A DNA stretch of 64,000 nucleotides, from NCBI RefSeq assembly GCF_014648855.1, contig NZ_BMRX01000004.1, positions 1 to 64,000 of the forward strand, read 5' to 3'. The notes beneath the pieces are model-generated. The model searched no databases, had not been told where the DNA came from, and worked only from the letters and a program-made list of their open reading frames with translations. Below, one piece after another: positions 18,447-27,626 of this stretch. The DNA comes from Streptomyces parvulus. Its GTDB lineage: Bacteria; Actinomycetota; Actinomycetes; Streptomycetales; Streptomycetaceae. The translations under genes were made by a program, and so were the position numbers. Numbering within the stretch: the stretch's first letter is position 1; every line of letters starts with the position of its first letter.

Positions 18447-18510
18447 AGTTGTCAGCCTGTTGACTGGTAAACCACTCCATTGACAACTGGCGGTGTCGTA
18501 CACCGATACT
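18447..18510 (+). promoter_or_regulatory. IclR operator cluster and promoter for the fucose catabolic genes
   Basis: AGTTGTCA (18447-18454) is mirrored by TGACAACT (18481-18488), with a further TTGACT half-site at 18460. TTGACA at 18480-18485 is a good -35, and GATACT at 18505-18510 (or CCGATA at 18503) a candidate -10. A perfect GGTGT-CGT-ACACC repeat (18492-18504) lies between them. About 200 nt of leader follow before the start at 18712. Confidence 0.55.
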
Positions 18511-18711
18511 GGGCCCACCAGCCCGGAGCGGCGGCACCACGACGGTGCCGGTCACCGCGAACCCCCGCGCACGCCCGAAGTTCGGCACCCGTCCCGTCAT
18601 GGCGATCGCCGCCGCCGCCCTCACCGCACCCGGCCGACCCGGCCGGGACAGGCGTGTCCGACGCGGCGGGCGCCACCGGCCGCCGGGGGCCTCGACCAAG
18701 GAAAGCGGCAC

Positions 18712-19590
18712 ATGAAACTCGTACGGCTCGGAGACCCCGGGCGGGAACGCCCCGCCGTCATCGACGACCGGGGCGTCACCCGGGACCTCTCCTCCCTCAC
18801 CACCGACATCGACGGAACCTTCCTCGCCGCGGACGGCATCGCCCGCACCCGGCGGGCGCTGGCCGAGGACGCGCTGCCGGCGCTGGCGGCCGGGGGACTG
18901 CGCTTCGGGCCACCCGTCGCGCGGCCGGGCGCGGTGGTCTGCGTCGGCCAGAACTACGCGGCGCACGCGGCGGAGTCCGGCGGCGAGCCGCCGTCGCGTC
19001 CGGTGATCTTCTTCAAGCCGCCCAACACGGTGGTCGGCCCGCACGACGACGTGGAGATCCCGCGCGGTTCCGCCAGGACGGACTGGGAGGTCGAACTCGC
19101 CGTCGTCATCGGCCGCACCGCGCGGTACCTGGACTCCCCCGAGCAGGCCCTGGACCACGTGGCCGGCTACGCCGTGTCCAACGACGTCTCCGAGCGCGAC
19201 TTCCAGCTGGAGCACTCCGGCGGCCAGTGGTCCAAGGGCAAGTCCTGCGCCACGTTCAACCCGCTCGGCCCGTTCCTGGTCCCCGCCGACGAGGTGGCCG
19301 ACGTCCAGGATCTGCGGCTGCGCTCCTTCGTCAACGGCGAGCCGCGGCAGGACTCCCGCACCACGGACATGATCTTCTCCGTCGCGCAGATCGTGTACGA
19401 CCTGAGCCAGTACCTGGTGCTGGACCCGGGGGACGTCATCAACACCGGCACCCCGGAGGGTGTTGCGCTGTCCGGCCGCTTTCCCTACCTGAAGCCCGGT
19501 GACGCGATGGAGATCGAGATCGGGGGGCTGGGGCGCCAGCGCCAGGCACTCGTCGCCGCCGAGACCTCTTCTCAGTCATCACTTGTATGA
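18712..19590 (+). CDS. Fumarylacetoacetate-hydrolase-family protein (2,4-diketo-3-deoxy-L-fuconate hydrolase candidate)
   Basis: A 292-residue FAH-fold protein. The core domain begins near residue 70 (VVCVGQNYAAHA), with the metal/active-site motifs FFKPPNTVVGP, DWEVELAVVIG and GYAVSNDVSERDFQ, and the closing INTGTPEGVALSG. The ATG at 18712 follows AAGGAAAG. In the non-phosphorylative L-fucose route a FAH-family enzyme cleaves 2,4-diketo-3-deoxy-L-fuconate to pyruvate and L-lactate. The surrounding fucose-type genes make that the best inference. The last codons overlap the operator at 19583. Confidence 0.9.
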   Translation: MKLVRLGDPGRERPAVIDDRGVTRDLSSLTTDIDGTFLAADGIARTRRALAEDALPALAAGGLRFGPPVARPGAVVCVGQNYAAHAAESGGEPPSRPVIFFKPPNTVVGPHDDVEIPRGSARTDWEVELAVVIGRTARYLDSPEQALDHVAGYAVSNDVSERDFQLEHSGGQWSKGKSCATFNPLGPFLVPADEVADVQDLRLRSFVNGEPRQDSRTTDMIFSVAQIVYDLSQYLVLDPGDVINTGTPEGVALSGRFPYLKPGDAMEIEIGGLGRQRQALVAAETSSQSSLV

Positions 19591-19600
19591 TACGTTACGA
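19583..19600. promoter_or_regulatory. Operator shared with the second dehydratase gene (TTGTA-N8-TACGA)
   Basis: TTGTA (19583-19587) and TACGA (19596-19600) lie in a 25-bp block beginning TCATCACT that is largely repeated upstream of the paralogous gene at 33392. The block also contains GTAT-G-ATAC, the symmetric core typical of GntR/FCD operators. It overlaps the stop codon of the upstream FAH-family gene. Confidence 0.6.
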
Positions 19601-19762
19601 CTCGATGAGGGCGCGGTTGCGGAACTGATTCCGCCGGCCGCACGACGCCCGTTCCCCTGGCCCGACGGCACGCTCCCCCCACCTCCCGCGCCTCTGGGTC
19701 TCCCGGCGCGGGACGGGTGGTCCGGCAGGCGGGACGGCGAGGAGACCGAAGAGGGGGAGCAG

Positions 19763-21004
19763 TTGAAGATCACCGGATTCCGGAGCCTGACGACCGTGCA
19801 CCGCTGGGGACGTCCCGTCGGGGACGCGAACGGCTTCGTCGCGCAGGGCGTCACCGAGGTCCCGGTCCTGCTGGTCGAGACCGACGGCGGCCTCACCGGA
19901 GTCGGCCTGGGCGCGCACGTCGAGGCCCGCCGGGTCTTCCCCGCCCTCGACGGGCAGGATCCGCGCGCCGTCACCACGCTCTACGACCGGATGCTGGCCC
20001 ACACCTTCAAGAGCGGCCACGCCGGCACGGCCTTCGGCACCATCGGCGCCTTCGACATGGCGCTGTGGGACCTCAAGGCGAAGATGGCCGGCGAACCGCT
20101 GTGGCGCACCCTCGGCGCGGCGGACCGCTTCGTGCCCGGCTACGCGTCCGGTCTCGACATCGCGCTGGACGAGGAGGAGTTGGTCCGGCTGTACTCCGGC
20201 TGGGCCGCACGCGGCTTCACCGGCGCCAAGCTCAAGGGCGGCCTGGACGCCGAACGCGACGTAGGCAGGCTGCGCGCGGTCGCCGAGGTGCTGCGCGCCA
20301 ACACCCGCTCCCCCGCCCTGATGCTGGACGTCAACGAGTCCTGGGGCAGGCACCAGGCCGTACGGCTGCTCGCCCGGATCGAGGACCAAGTCGAACTCGC
20401 CTGGATCGAGGAGCCGGTGCGCCGCTGGGACGCGGAGGGCCACCGGGCCGTGGGCCGGGCCTCCCGCACCGCCGTCGCCAGTGGCGAGAACCTGACGGGT
20501 CTGGAGCAGTTCCGTCCCCTGCTGGCGGCCGACGCCCTCCAGGTCGTGCAGACCGCCGGTGTCTGGGGCATCACGCACTTCCTGAGGGTGGCCACCCTGG
20601 CCCACGGCCACGACCTCCCGGTCAGCCCGGTCGGCTACCACGCCAACCCGTTGGCGCACGCGGCCGCCGCCACCCCCAACCACCTGGTCACCGAGGTGCA
20701 GGACACCGGCGCACCGGCCGGACTCACCGTGGACCAGGTGATCGAGGACGGCGGCATCGTCCTCGGCGACGCGCCGGGGCTCGGCATCACGGTCGACGAG
20801 AGCAGGCTCACCGCCCCGGAGGCGGACGCCGGCTGGACGCGTCCCGACGGTCCGCACGTGCGTCCCCGCGACGCCGGTCTGCGGCTGGTGCCCGAGTCCG
20901 GCCCACCGGGTCCGGCCACCCGCACACCCGCGGGCACCGCCTTCGCCGCCGTGCCCGGCCCCGTCCACCGTCCCGAGCGCACCGAGAGGGAGAGCACGCC
21001 GTGA
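19763..21004 (+). CDS. Enolase-superfamily dehydratase (L-fuconate dehydratase candidate), copy 1
   Basis: A 413-residue mandelate-racemase-like enzyme. Lys156-x-Lys158 (GAKLKGG) supplies the base motif. The metal ligands lie in DVNES (about 189), WIEEP (about 216) and SGENL (about 242), with a C-terminal VSPVGYHANP. The TTG at 19763 is chosen because it follows GAGGGGGAG and aligns exactly with the ATG start of the paralogue at 33392. The 33-residue tail is absent from the paralogue. Context points to L-fuconate dehydration to 2-keto-3-deoxy-L-fuconate. Its stop overlaps the next start by 4 bp. Confidence 0.88.
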   Translation: MKITGFRSLTTVHRWGRPVGDANGFVAQGVTEVPVLLVETDGGLTGVGLGAHVEARRVFPALDGQDPRAVTTLYDRMLAHTFKSGHAGTAFGTIGAFDMALWDLKAKMAGEPLWRTLGAADRFVPGYASGLDIALDEEELVRLYSGWAARGFTGAKLKGGLDAERDVGRLRAVAEVLRANTRSPALMLDVNESWGRHQAVRLLARIEDQVELAWIEEPVRRWDAEGHRAVGRASRTAVASGENLTGLEQFRPLLAADALQVVQTAGVWGITHFLRVATLAHGHDLPVSPVGYHANPLAHAAAATPNHLVTEVQDTGAPAGLTVDQVIEDGGIVLGDAPGLGITVDESRLTAPEADAGWTRPDGPHVRPRDAGLRLVPESGPPGPATRTPAGTAFAAVPGPVHRPERTERESTP

Positions 21005-22020
21005 CGCGACCACGTGCCGTCCTCGCCATGAACCCCCGGCTCGTCCGCGCCGTCTTCGACGAGGACGCCCTGGCGCGGCTGCGCCGCGCGGCCGACATCG
21101 ACACCGAACTGGTCCTCGGCGAACTGGACTCCACCCGCTCCCGCGACGCGCTGGCCGCTGCCGAGATCCTCGTCGCGGGCTGGGACGCACCCGTCGTACG
21201 GGCCGAGCACCTGCCCCGCACCGAGCGGCTGCGGGCCGTGGTGTACGCGGGCGGGGTCGCCGCCACCTGCCTGGAGGACCCCGCCGCCTTCGCCGACCGC
21301 GGCGTGGTGGCGGCCAACGCCCGCACCGCCAACTCGGGGCCCGTCGCCGAATACACCCTCGCCATGATCCTGCTCGCCAACAAGCGCGTCCTCGCCGAGG
21401 AGCGCCGCTACCGCGCCTCACGGACCCGCCCCGACCACTTCGGCGCGTACGCCGGACGCGGCAACTACCGGCAGACGGTGGGCATCGTCGGCGCCTCCAC
21501 CGTCGGCCGCGCGGTGCTCGCCCTGCTGCGCCCCTTCGACCTGGACGTCCTCCTGCACGACCCCACCCTGACCGCGGAGCAGGCTCGGACCCTCGGCGCG
21601 CGCCTGGTGCCGCTCGACGAACTGATGGCGAGCAGCCGGGTGGTGTCCCTGCACCAGCCCCTGACTCCCGCGACCCGCGGCGGGATCGACGCGGGCCGGC
21701 TGGCGCTGATGCCGGACGGCGCGACTCTCGTCAACACCGCCCGCGGTGCCGTGGTCGACCAGGAGGCCCTGATCGCGGAGCTGCGCACCGGCCGTATCGA
21801 CGCGGTCCTCGACGTCACCGACCCGGAGCCGCCCGACCCCGGCAGCGAACTGTGGACGCTGGACAACGTCGTACTGACACCGCACCTGGCGGGTTCGCTC
21901 GGCGGGGAGCTGCGCCGCCTCGGTGACGCCGTCGTCGACGAGGTGGAGCGGTTCGCGGCGGGCCGGCCCTTCGCCCACCCGGAGGACCTCGCGGCCTCCG
22001 CCCGTACGAGGGTGTGGTGA
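21001..22020 (+). CDS. D-isomer-specific 2-hydroxyacid dehydrogenase
   Basis: A 339-residue NAD-dependent dehydrogenase. The nucleotide-binding GIVGASTVGRAVL is near 160, the catalytic Arg in NTARGAVVD, Glu in VTDPEPPDP and His in LTPHLAGS. GTG start at 21001 overlaps the previous stop (GTGA), indicating coupling. The standard fucose pathway does not need this enzyme; it may recycle a 2-keto acid or the lactate product, or act on a side product. Exact substrate unknown. Confidence 0.9.
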   Translation: MTRPRAVLAMNPRLVRAVFDEDALARLRRAADIDTELVLGELDSTRSRDALAAAEILVAGWDAPVVRAEHLPRTERLRAVVYAGGVAATCLEDPAAFADRGVVAANARTANSGPVAEYTLAMILLANKRVLAEERRYRASRTRPDHFGAYAGRGNYRQTVGIVGASTVGRAVLALLRPFDLDVLLHDPTLTAEQARTLGARLVPLDELMASSRVVSLHQPLTPATRGGIDAGRLALMPDGATLVNTARGAVVDQEALIAELRTGRIDAVLDVTDPEPPDPGSELWTLDNVVLTPHLAGSLGGELRRLGDAVVDEVERFAAGRPFAHPEDLAASARTRVW

Positions 22021-23039
22021 GCCGGATGCGCACCCGTACGCTCACCCGCGGTGCGAAGCTGACCGAACTCGGTCTGGGCGCGGCCCAGTTGGGCAACCTG
22101 GCGCGGGAGACCAGCGACACGGACGCCCAGGGCGCCGTCGACGCGGCCTGGGACAGTGGCGTGCGCTACTTCGACACCGCCCCGCACTACGGGCTCGGGC
22201 TGTCGGAGCGCCGGCTCGGTGCCGCGCTCGCCCGGCGTCCGCGGGCCGAGTACACCGTGTCCACCAAGGTGGGCCGGCTGCTGGTGCCCAGCCCCCGGAC
22301 CGCGCACCGCCAGGACGACGGCGGCTTCGCGGTACCCGCCACCCACCGGCGCCAGTGGGACTTCTCCCGGGACGGCATCCTGCGCTCCCTGGAGGGCAGC
22401 CTGACCCGGCTCGGCCTCGACCACGTCGACGTCGTCTACCTGCACGACCCCGACGACCACTGGCACGAGGCGTCCACCACCGGCGTCGACACCCTCGTCG
22501 AACTGCGTGACCAAGGGGTGGTGAAGGCGGTGGGCGCGGGCATGAACCAGGGCGCGATGCTCGCCGAGTTCGTCCGCCGCGCGGACGTCGACCTGGTGAT
22601 GGTGGCCGGGCGCCACACGCTGCTCGACCGGTCCGCGCTGGACGAGCTGCTGCCGCTCGCCCGGGAGCGCGGCATCGGTGTCGTCGCCGCCGCCGTCTAC
22701 AACTCCGGCCTGCTCGCCGCCGACCGCCCGCCGTCCGACGCGACCTACGACTACCTGCCCGCACCCCGCGAACTGATCGCGCGGGCCGGCGCGCTCGCCG
22801 ACGTCTGCGAGCGCCACGGCGTCACGCTGCCCGAGGCCGCGATCGCCTACCCGCTGCGGCACCCGGCGGTCGTGTCGGTGGTGCTGGGCGCCCGCGACGC
22901 GCGGCAGTCCCGGACCAACGCGGAGCGGCTCGCGGCCCGCGTACCCGACGCGCTCTGGGCGGAGCTGGCGGACCTCGGCCTGGTCCCGGAGGTCCCCGGC
23001 GCACCGTCCACGCCGTCCGTCGCCGGGGAGGGGTCATGA
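22017..23039 (+). CDS. Aldo/keto reductase (L-fucose/D-threo-aldose 1-dehydrogenase candidate)
   Basis: A 340-residue AKR with the tetrad Asp53, Tyr58 (DTAPHYG), Lys84 (STKVGR) and His143 (LHDPDD). The GTG at 22017 forms a 4-bp GTGA overlap with the upstream stop and has GAGGG before it; an ATG at 22026 is the alternative. This group oxidises L-fucose at C1 to the lactone, the first committed step. It is followed by the lactonase candidate, again with a 4-bp overlap. The relative at 9382 shares the same architecture. Confidence 0.9.
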   Translation: MSRMRTRTLTRGAKLTELGLGAAQLGNLARETSDTDAQGAVDAAWDSGVRYFDTAPHYGLGLSERRLGAALARRPRAEYTVSTKVGRLLVPSPRTAHRQDDGGFAVPATHRRQWDFSRDGILRSLEGSLTRLGLDHVDVVYLHDPDDHWHEASTTGVDTLVELRDQGVVKAVGAGMNQGAMLAEFVRRADVDLVMVAGRHTLLDRSALDELLPLARERGIGVVAAAVYNSGLLAADRPPSDATYDYLPAPRELIARAGALADVCERHGVTLPEAAIAYPLRHPAVVSVVLGARDARQSRTNAERLAARVPDALWAELADLGLVPEVPGAPSTPSVAGEGS

Positions 23040-23920
23040 CCGTCGTCGACGCCCACCTGCACGTGTGGGATCCCGGGGTTGCCGCCTACGACTGGCTGGG
23101 GCCCGCGATGTCGCCCCTCGACCGCGCCATGCGGTTCCCCGAAGCCCGCCCGAGCCTGCGCTCCGCCGGGGTCGACGCGGCCGTCCTCGTCCAGGCGGCC
23201 GACAACGACGCGGACACCGACCTGATGCTGGCGACCGCCGCCGCGCACCCGGAGGTCGTCGGTGTCGTCGCCTGGGTCCCCCTGGACGACCCGGACCGGG
23301 CCCGGGCCCGTCTCACCGCGCTCCGCGGCGACCCGCACGTGGTGGGCGTACGCACCCTGCTCCACGAGCGGTCCGACCCGGACTGGATCCTCGGCCCCGA
23401 CACCGGCGCGGGCCTCGCACTGCTCGCCGGGGCCGGTCTGACCTTCGACTACCCGACCGGCTCGCCCGCCGCGCTGCGCCACCTGCCCGAACTGGCGGCC
23501 CGCCACCCGGGCCTGCGCCTGGTCGTCGACCACCTCGGCAAGCCGCCCGTCGGCGGCGGCCGCGAGGACCGGGCCGAGTGGCGCCGCCTGATCGCCGCAG
23601 CCGCGCGACACCCCGGCACGCACGCCAAAATCTCCGGGCTCTACCCGGCCTCGGGCCCCCTCGACGCGTGGACCACCGCCGAGGTCCGGCCGTTCGTCGA
23701 GGACGCGCTGGAACTGTTCGGACCCGAGCGGCTGATGTACGGCGGAGACTGGCCGATCTCCCTGTCTGCCGGGGGCTACGCGCGCACCTGGGAGTCCGTG
23801 TGCGAACTCCTCGCCCCGCTGGCCCCCGACGACCGCGCCGCCGTGCTCGGCGGCACCGCCGCCCGCGTCTACCGCCTCGACCCCGCCCTGCTGGACGCCG
23901 CGCACCGCGCGGCCGTGTGA
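23036..23920 (+). CDS. Amidohydrolase-family lactonase (L-fuconolactonase candidate)
   Basis: A 294-residue TIM-barrel amidohydrolase of the amidohydrolase_2 group. The metal motif DAHLHVWD starts at residue 5, VVDHLGKPP is near 165, THAKISGL near 195 and MYGGDWP near 240. Start ATGA overlaps the aldo/keto reductase stop. Members of this group open L-fucono-lactone and related sugar lactones, which exactly fits the position between the dehydrogenase and dehydratase steps. Confidence 0.9.
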   Translation: MTVVDAHLHVWDPGVAAYDWLGPAMSPLDRAMRFPEARPSLRSAGVDAAVLVQAADNDADTDLMLATAAAHPEVVGVVAWVPLDDPDRARARLTALRGDPHVVGVRTLLHERSDPDWILGPDTGAGLALLAGAGLTFDYPTGSPAALRHLPELAARHPGLRLVVDHLGKPPVGGGREDRAEWRRLIAAAARHPGTHAKISGLYPASGPLDAWTTAEVRPFVEDALELFGPERLMYGGDWPISLSAGGYARTWESVCELLAPLAPDDRAAVLGGTAARVYRLDPALLDAAHRAAV

Positions 23921-23946
23921 TCCGCTCCGGAAGGAACGCCAACGCC

Positions 23947-25392
23947 ATGGAACACCACACCACGACGCCGGACACGGCCGCGCTGGCCGGCTGGCTGCAC
24001 AGCTGGGTGACGGACGAAGGGGCGATCAACGGCTTCCACAACCACAGCGTGTGGGGCACCAACCCGGCCACCTTCCTGGACTTCACCAGCGGGCACACCA
24101 CGTTCGCGGCCCCGGCCGTCGGCGCCTGGGCCCAGGCCCTGGCCGCGCGGCCGGACGGGCGGGGCCTCGCCCTGCTGCGCCGGCTGCTGCGCCACCAGTG
24201 CGCCGAGGTCCAGCCCGACGGGCAGTACGCGCACATCGGCTTCCAGGTCGGCGAGTCGGCGACCAGCGGGCTCATCCACAACGCCGTCGGCAGCCTCGGC
24301 ATGCTGCTGGCCGTGCGCCACGCCGGCCATCTGCTGCCGGCCGACGAGGTGGCCGCCGTACTGGCCGCCGTACGGCGCAACCTGGACGCCTGCGAGGTCT
24401 ACGGCGGCGGACGCCCAGGCGAGGACGGCACCTGCAACCAGGAGTACGCCCGGGTCTGGGTCAAGCAGCTCTACACGGAGCTGAGCGACGACAAGACGTA
24501 CGCCGACGAGATCCCCGAGGACCTGTCGGAGCTGGTCCGGCTCTTCCACCACCGGGGAGTGCCCGACGCGGACAGCGCCGGGACGTTCCGCACCGTGCGC
24601 GACCGCACCGAGGGCGGCATCCTGGAGCCGGCCGAGTACTACGGGCTCATGATCGTGCCGCTGGTGCTGGGGTACCGCGCCCAGGGCGATCCGGAACTGC
24701 TCGACGAGGCGCGGCGGTTGTGCCGGCACGTGGCCAGGTCTCCCTGGACGGACGAGACCGGCGCCACCCGCTTCCACCGCTACTGGTACGTGCGGGGCGA
24801 GCGCGCGCTGAAGACGGACACGCCGATGCTGATCGCGGGCATGGGGCTGACCCTGTACGGCATCCACGAGGTGCTGGCGGAGGGGCCGGACGCCGAGTTG
24901 GAGGCGTTCACCGAGGCCTGCCTCGCCACCTACGCCCGCTACCAGACACCGGCCGGCTACTTCGTCTCGGCGAGCGGTTGGCACAACGAGGCCGACATCG
25001 CGCCCAGCACCGCCTGGCACGCGCACGACCTGCTGTTCCTGATGGCCCGGTACGGTCCGGACGACGACTTCTGGGACCGGGTGACCGCGCCGCGCGAACG
25101 GCGGTCGGTGCTGGTCAGCGATCGCGCGTACTGGGCCGAGTCCGGCGTCCACTGGTCCGTGCGCAGCCCGCTCACCGCGGGCGACCTGCATCTGTACGGC
25201 CGCAAGGACCGGGCCGTCTTCGCCCGGGAGTTCTTCGCCTGGACGGACCGTGAGCCGCTGCCCGAGGAGCTGCGTCACCCGGACGTCCCCGAGTTCTTCG
25301 TCGCCGGCGACGGCATCTACCGCGTCGACCGCGGCGAGGCCCCCACCGACATCACGGCCGTCGGCCCCCTGCCCTACCGGGGGCGGCTGTGA
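23947..25392 (+). CDS. Protein of unknown function, probable alpha/alpha-toroid enzyme
   Basis: A 481-residue protein without a signal peptide or membrane segment. It is rich in helices and aromatic/His residues (GAINGFHNHSVWG, CNQEYARVWVKQLY, EPAEYYGLMIVPLVLGY, YFVSASGWHNEADIAP), the style of (alpha/alpha) toroid glycosidases, lyases or epimerases. The C-terminal 80 residues look beta-rich. It lies inside the fucose operon, 26 bp after the lactonase and 44 bp before the binding-protein gene. A cytoplasmic glycosidase or isomerase acting on imported oligosaccharide is an inference; I do not recognise the family. Confidence 0.75.
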   Translation: MEHHTTTPDTAALAGWLHSWVTDEGAINGFHNHSVWGTNPATFLDFTSGHTTFAAPAVGAWAQALAARPDGRGLALLRRLLRHQCAEVQPDGQYAHIGFQVGESATSGLIHNAVGSLGMLLAVRHAGHLLPADEVAAVLAAVRRNLDACEVYGGGRPGEDGTCNQEYARVWVKQLYTELSDDKTYADEIPEDLSELVRLFHHRGVPDADSAGTFRTVRDRTEGGILEPAEYYGLMIVPLVLGYRAQGDPELLDEARRLCRHVARSPWTDETGATRFHRYWYVRGERALKTDTPMLIAGMGLTLYGIHEVLAEGPDAELEAFTEACLATYARYQTPAGYFVSASGWHNEADIAPSTAWHAHDLLFLMARYGPDDDFWDRVTAPRERRSVLVSDRAYWAESGVHWSVRSPLTAGDLHLYGRKDRAVFAREFFAWTDREPLPEELRHPDVPEFFVAGDGIYRVDRGEAPTDITAVGPLPYRGRL

Positions 25393-25436
25393 CCACCGAA
25401 CGACACCACCGGCTTTCCCCACCGAGGAAAAGAGAG

Positions 25437-26711
25437 ATGACAATGACGTCAGCCAGAAGAGGGAGCAAGGCGCGGGGTGCCGCGCTTGCCGCCGTGGTTC
25501 CGCTGCTTCTCGTCGCGGCCTGCTCGTCGGGCTCCGGCTCGGCGGGGGGCGAGGACGGCGAGATCCGGATGATGGTGAATCTGACGGACAACCTCGACCA
25601 GGCCTACTGGGAGAAGCTGGTCAAGCCGTTCGAGGACAAGACCGGTCTGAAGGTGAAGATAGAGGGCCCCACCGGCAAGTCGGTCGCCGAGTCCTTCCCG
25701 CAGCAGCTGGCGGCCGGCACCGCGCCCGACGTCATCCAGTCGATCTTCCCGGACGACGACACGGCGCCCGAGCTGATCGACCTGAGCGGCGAGGCCTGGG
25801 CCAAGGGCACACCGATGTTCGACGAGTACGCCATGGGCGAGGCCCACTACGCGGTCGGCGTCGGCACCCAGACGCAGTCGCTGGTCTACTACAACAAGAC
25901 CGCCTTCGAGAAGGCCGGGATCGGCGAGCCGCCCACCACCTGGGAGGAGCTGACCCAGGACCTCGGCGACCTGAAGAAGGCCGGGTACACGCCGATGCAG
26001 ACGGCCGGCGACTTCCAGACCGGCCTCCAGCTCCAGCAGATCTACCACCCCACGCTGAATCAGCTGCACCCCGAGTGGCAGACCGCCGTCTCCGACGAGA
26101 AGCTCGCGGTCGGCGACGCGTACGAGCCCGCGTTCCAGATGTACGCCGACTGGATCAAGGCCGGACTCATCAACAAGAGCGACGTCGGGCTCAGTCCCTC
26201 CCAGGCGGACGGCAACTTCACCGCGGGCAAGGTGGGCCTCTACACCAACGGCAGCTGGTTCGCCGCCACCCTGAACAAGGCCGGGGATCTCCCCTTCGAG
26301 GTGGGCGTGTTCTCCCCGCCGGCCGCGGACGGCAAGGAGTACCCGGGCCCGCAGGGCGCCACCATGGCCAACCCCTACATGATCCGCAAGGGCATCGGCG
26401 ACGAGGACGGCGCCAAGCAGCTGGTGGAGTACCTGGTAACCGACGCCAAGGCCATCGAGGCGCAGCTGGGTTCGGACGGGGTGTTCCGCAAGGGCTCCCA
26501 GCTCGAGCAGTCCGAGGTCGACGCGCAGATCCAGGGCGTCCTCGACGCCGCTCCCGCACTGGTCGCCGTCGGCGAGGGCCAGGGCAACGTGCGGCTGCCC
26601 GTCACCGGATTCAACCCGAAGTTCACCGAGGTCGCGCAGAGCCTGTACACCGGTGCGAGCCCGGCGGACGCCGCCAGGAGCATCGACCAGTGGGTCGACG
26701 AGAACCGCTGA
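25437..26711 (+). CDS. Sugar ABC transporter substrate-binding lipoprotein
   Basis: A 424-residue extracellular solute-binding protein, family 1. A lipoprotein signal ends in LVAAC with the lipidated Cys at 29. The mature part has the usual EIRMMVNLTDN start, GVGTQTQSLVYYNKTAFEKA near 145 and the C-terminal GFNPKFTEVAQSLY. The ATG at 25437 follows AGGAAAAGAG; 25443 is an alternative. It is the receptor of the importer encoded by the next two genes, most likely for L-fucose or a fucosylated oligosaccharide. Confidence 0.93.
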   Translation: MTMTSARRGSKARGAALAAVVPLLLVAACSSGSGSAGGEDGEIRMMVNLTDNLDQAYWEKLVKPFEDKTGLKVKIEGPTGKSVAESFPQQLAAGTAPDVIQSIFPDDDTAPELIDLSGEAWAKGTPMFDEYAMGEAHYAVGVGTQTQSLVYYNKTAFEKAGIGEPPTTWEELTQDLGDLKKAGYTPMQTAGDFQTGLQLQQIYHPTLNQLHPEWQTAVSDEKLAVGDAYEPAFQMYADWIKAGLINKSDVGLSPSQADGNFTAGKVGLYTNGSWFAATLNKAGDLPFEVGVFSPPAADGKEYPGPQGATMANPYMIRKGIGDEDGAKQLVEYLVTDAKAIEAQLGSDGVFRKGSQLEQSEVDAQIQGVLDAAPALVAVGEGQGNVRLPVTGFNPKFTEVAQSLYTGASPADAARSIDQWVDENR

Positions 26712-26714
26712 CCC

Positions 26715-27626
26715 ATGGAACGGACAGCTGCCTCGAAACCGCGGGGATGGCGCGACCTGGGCGCCCGCGTCAGCATGGTCGCCCCCGCGGTGCTCATCTA
26801 CGCCGCCCTGCTGGTCGTACCGGTGATCTACGCGTTCTACTACAGCTTCACCGAGTACAACGGATTCCCGAACCGCGTCCCCGAGTTCGTCGGCCTGGAC
26901 AACTACCGGTCCATATTCGAGTCCGACGACATGACCGGGACCATGGTGGTCACCGCCGTGGTGGCCGTGGTGGGCGCGGTCGCGGTGAACCTGGCCGCGC
27001 TGGGTCTCGCGCTGCTGTTGCAGCGCACCAACCGGTTCAACACCTTCGGCCGGGTCGTCATGTTCTATCCGCACGTGCTCAGCGCGCTGGTCGTGGGCTT
27101 CCTGTGGCAGGCCATCCTCGGCCCGCAGGGCGTGGTCAACACCATGCTGGAGAAGGTGGGCACTGACAGCCTGCCCTTCCTGAGCGACCCCGACTGGGCC
27201 CTGTGGTCGATGATCCTCGTCATCGTCTGGTCGCTCTTCGGCGTCCAGCTGATCCTCTACCTGGCGGGCCTGCAGGCGGTGCCGGCGGATCTGCTGGAGG
27301 CGGCCAGGATCGACGGCGCCAACAGGTGGCAGACCTTCCGTGCCGTCACCTGGCCCTCGCTCGCGTCCACCGTGACGGTCGCCGTCATCACCTCCGGCAT
27401 CTCGCTGCTGAAGACGTACGACGTGGTGGTGTCCCTGACCGGCGGCGGCCCGGCGGGATCCACCAAGACCCTCGCCTACTCGATCCTCGCCGTCTCCTTC
27501 CCGCAGCGGGACATCGGCGTCGCCTCGGCCCAGGCCGTGCTGCTGATCGTCGCCGCCGCGGTCCTGGCCATCACAGTCCTCGTGCTGCGCAGGCGCGCCG
27601 AGGACGACGCGGAGTCCATCGGATGA
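26715..27626 (+). CDS. Sugar ABC transporter permease, MalF type
   Basis: A 303-residue permease with about six membrane segments and the conserved EAA loop (LLEAARIDGANRWQTFRAVT) near residue 195. It starts 3 bp after the binding-protein stop and overlaps the next gene by 4 bp. No ATPase gene lies nearby, as usual for Streptomyces sugar importers, which share the MsiK-type ATPase. Confidence 0.93.
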   Translation: MERTAASKPRGWRDLGARVSMVAPAVLIYAALLVVPVIYAFYYSFTEYNGFPNRVPEFVGLDNYRSIFESDDMTGTMVVTAVVAVVGAVAVNLAALGLALLLQRTNRFNTFGRVVMFYPHVLSALVVGFLWQAILGPQGVVNTMLEKVGTDSLPFLSDPDWALWSMILVIVWSLFGVQLILYLAGLQAVPADLLEAARIDGANRWQTFRAVTWPSLASTVTVAVITSGISLLKTYDVVVSLTGGGPAGSTKTLAYSILAVSFPQRDIGVASAQAVLLIVAAAVLAITVLVLRRRAEDDAESIG

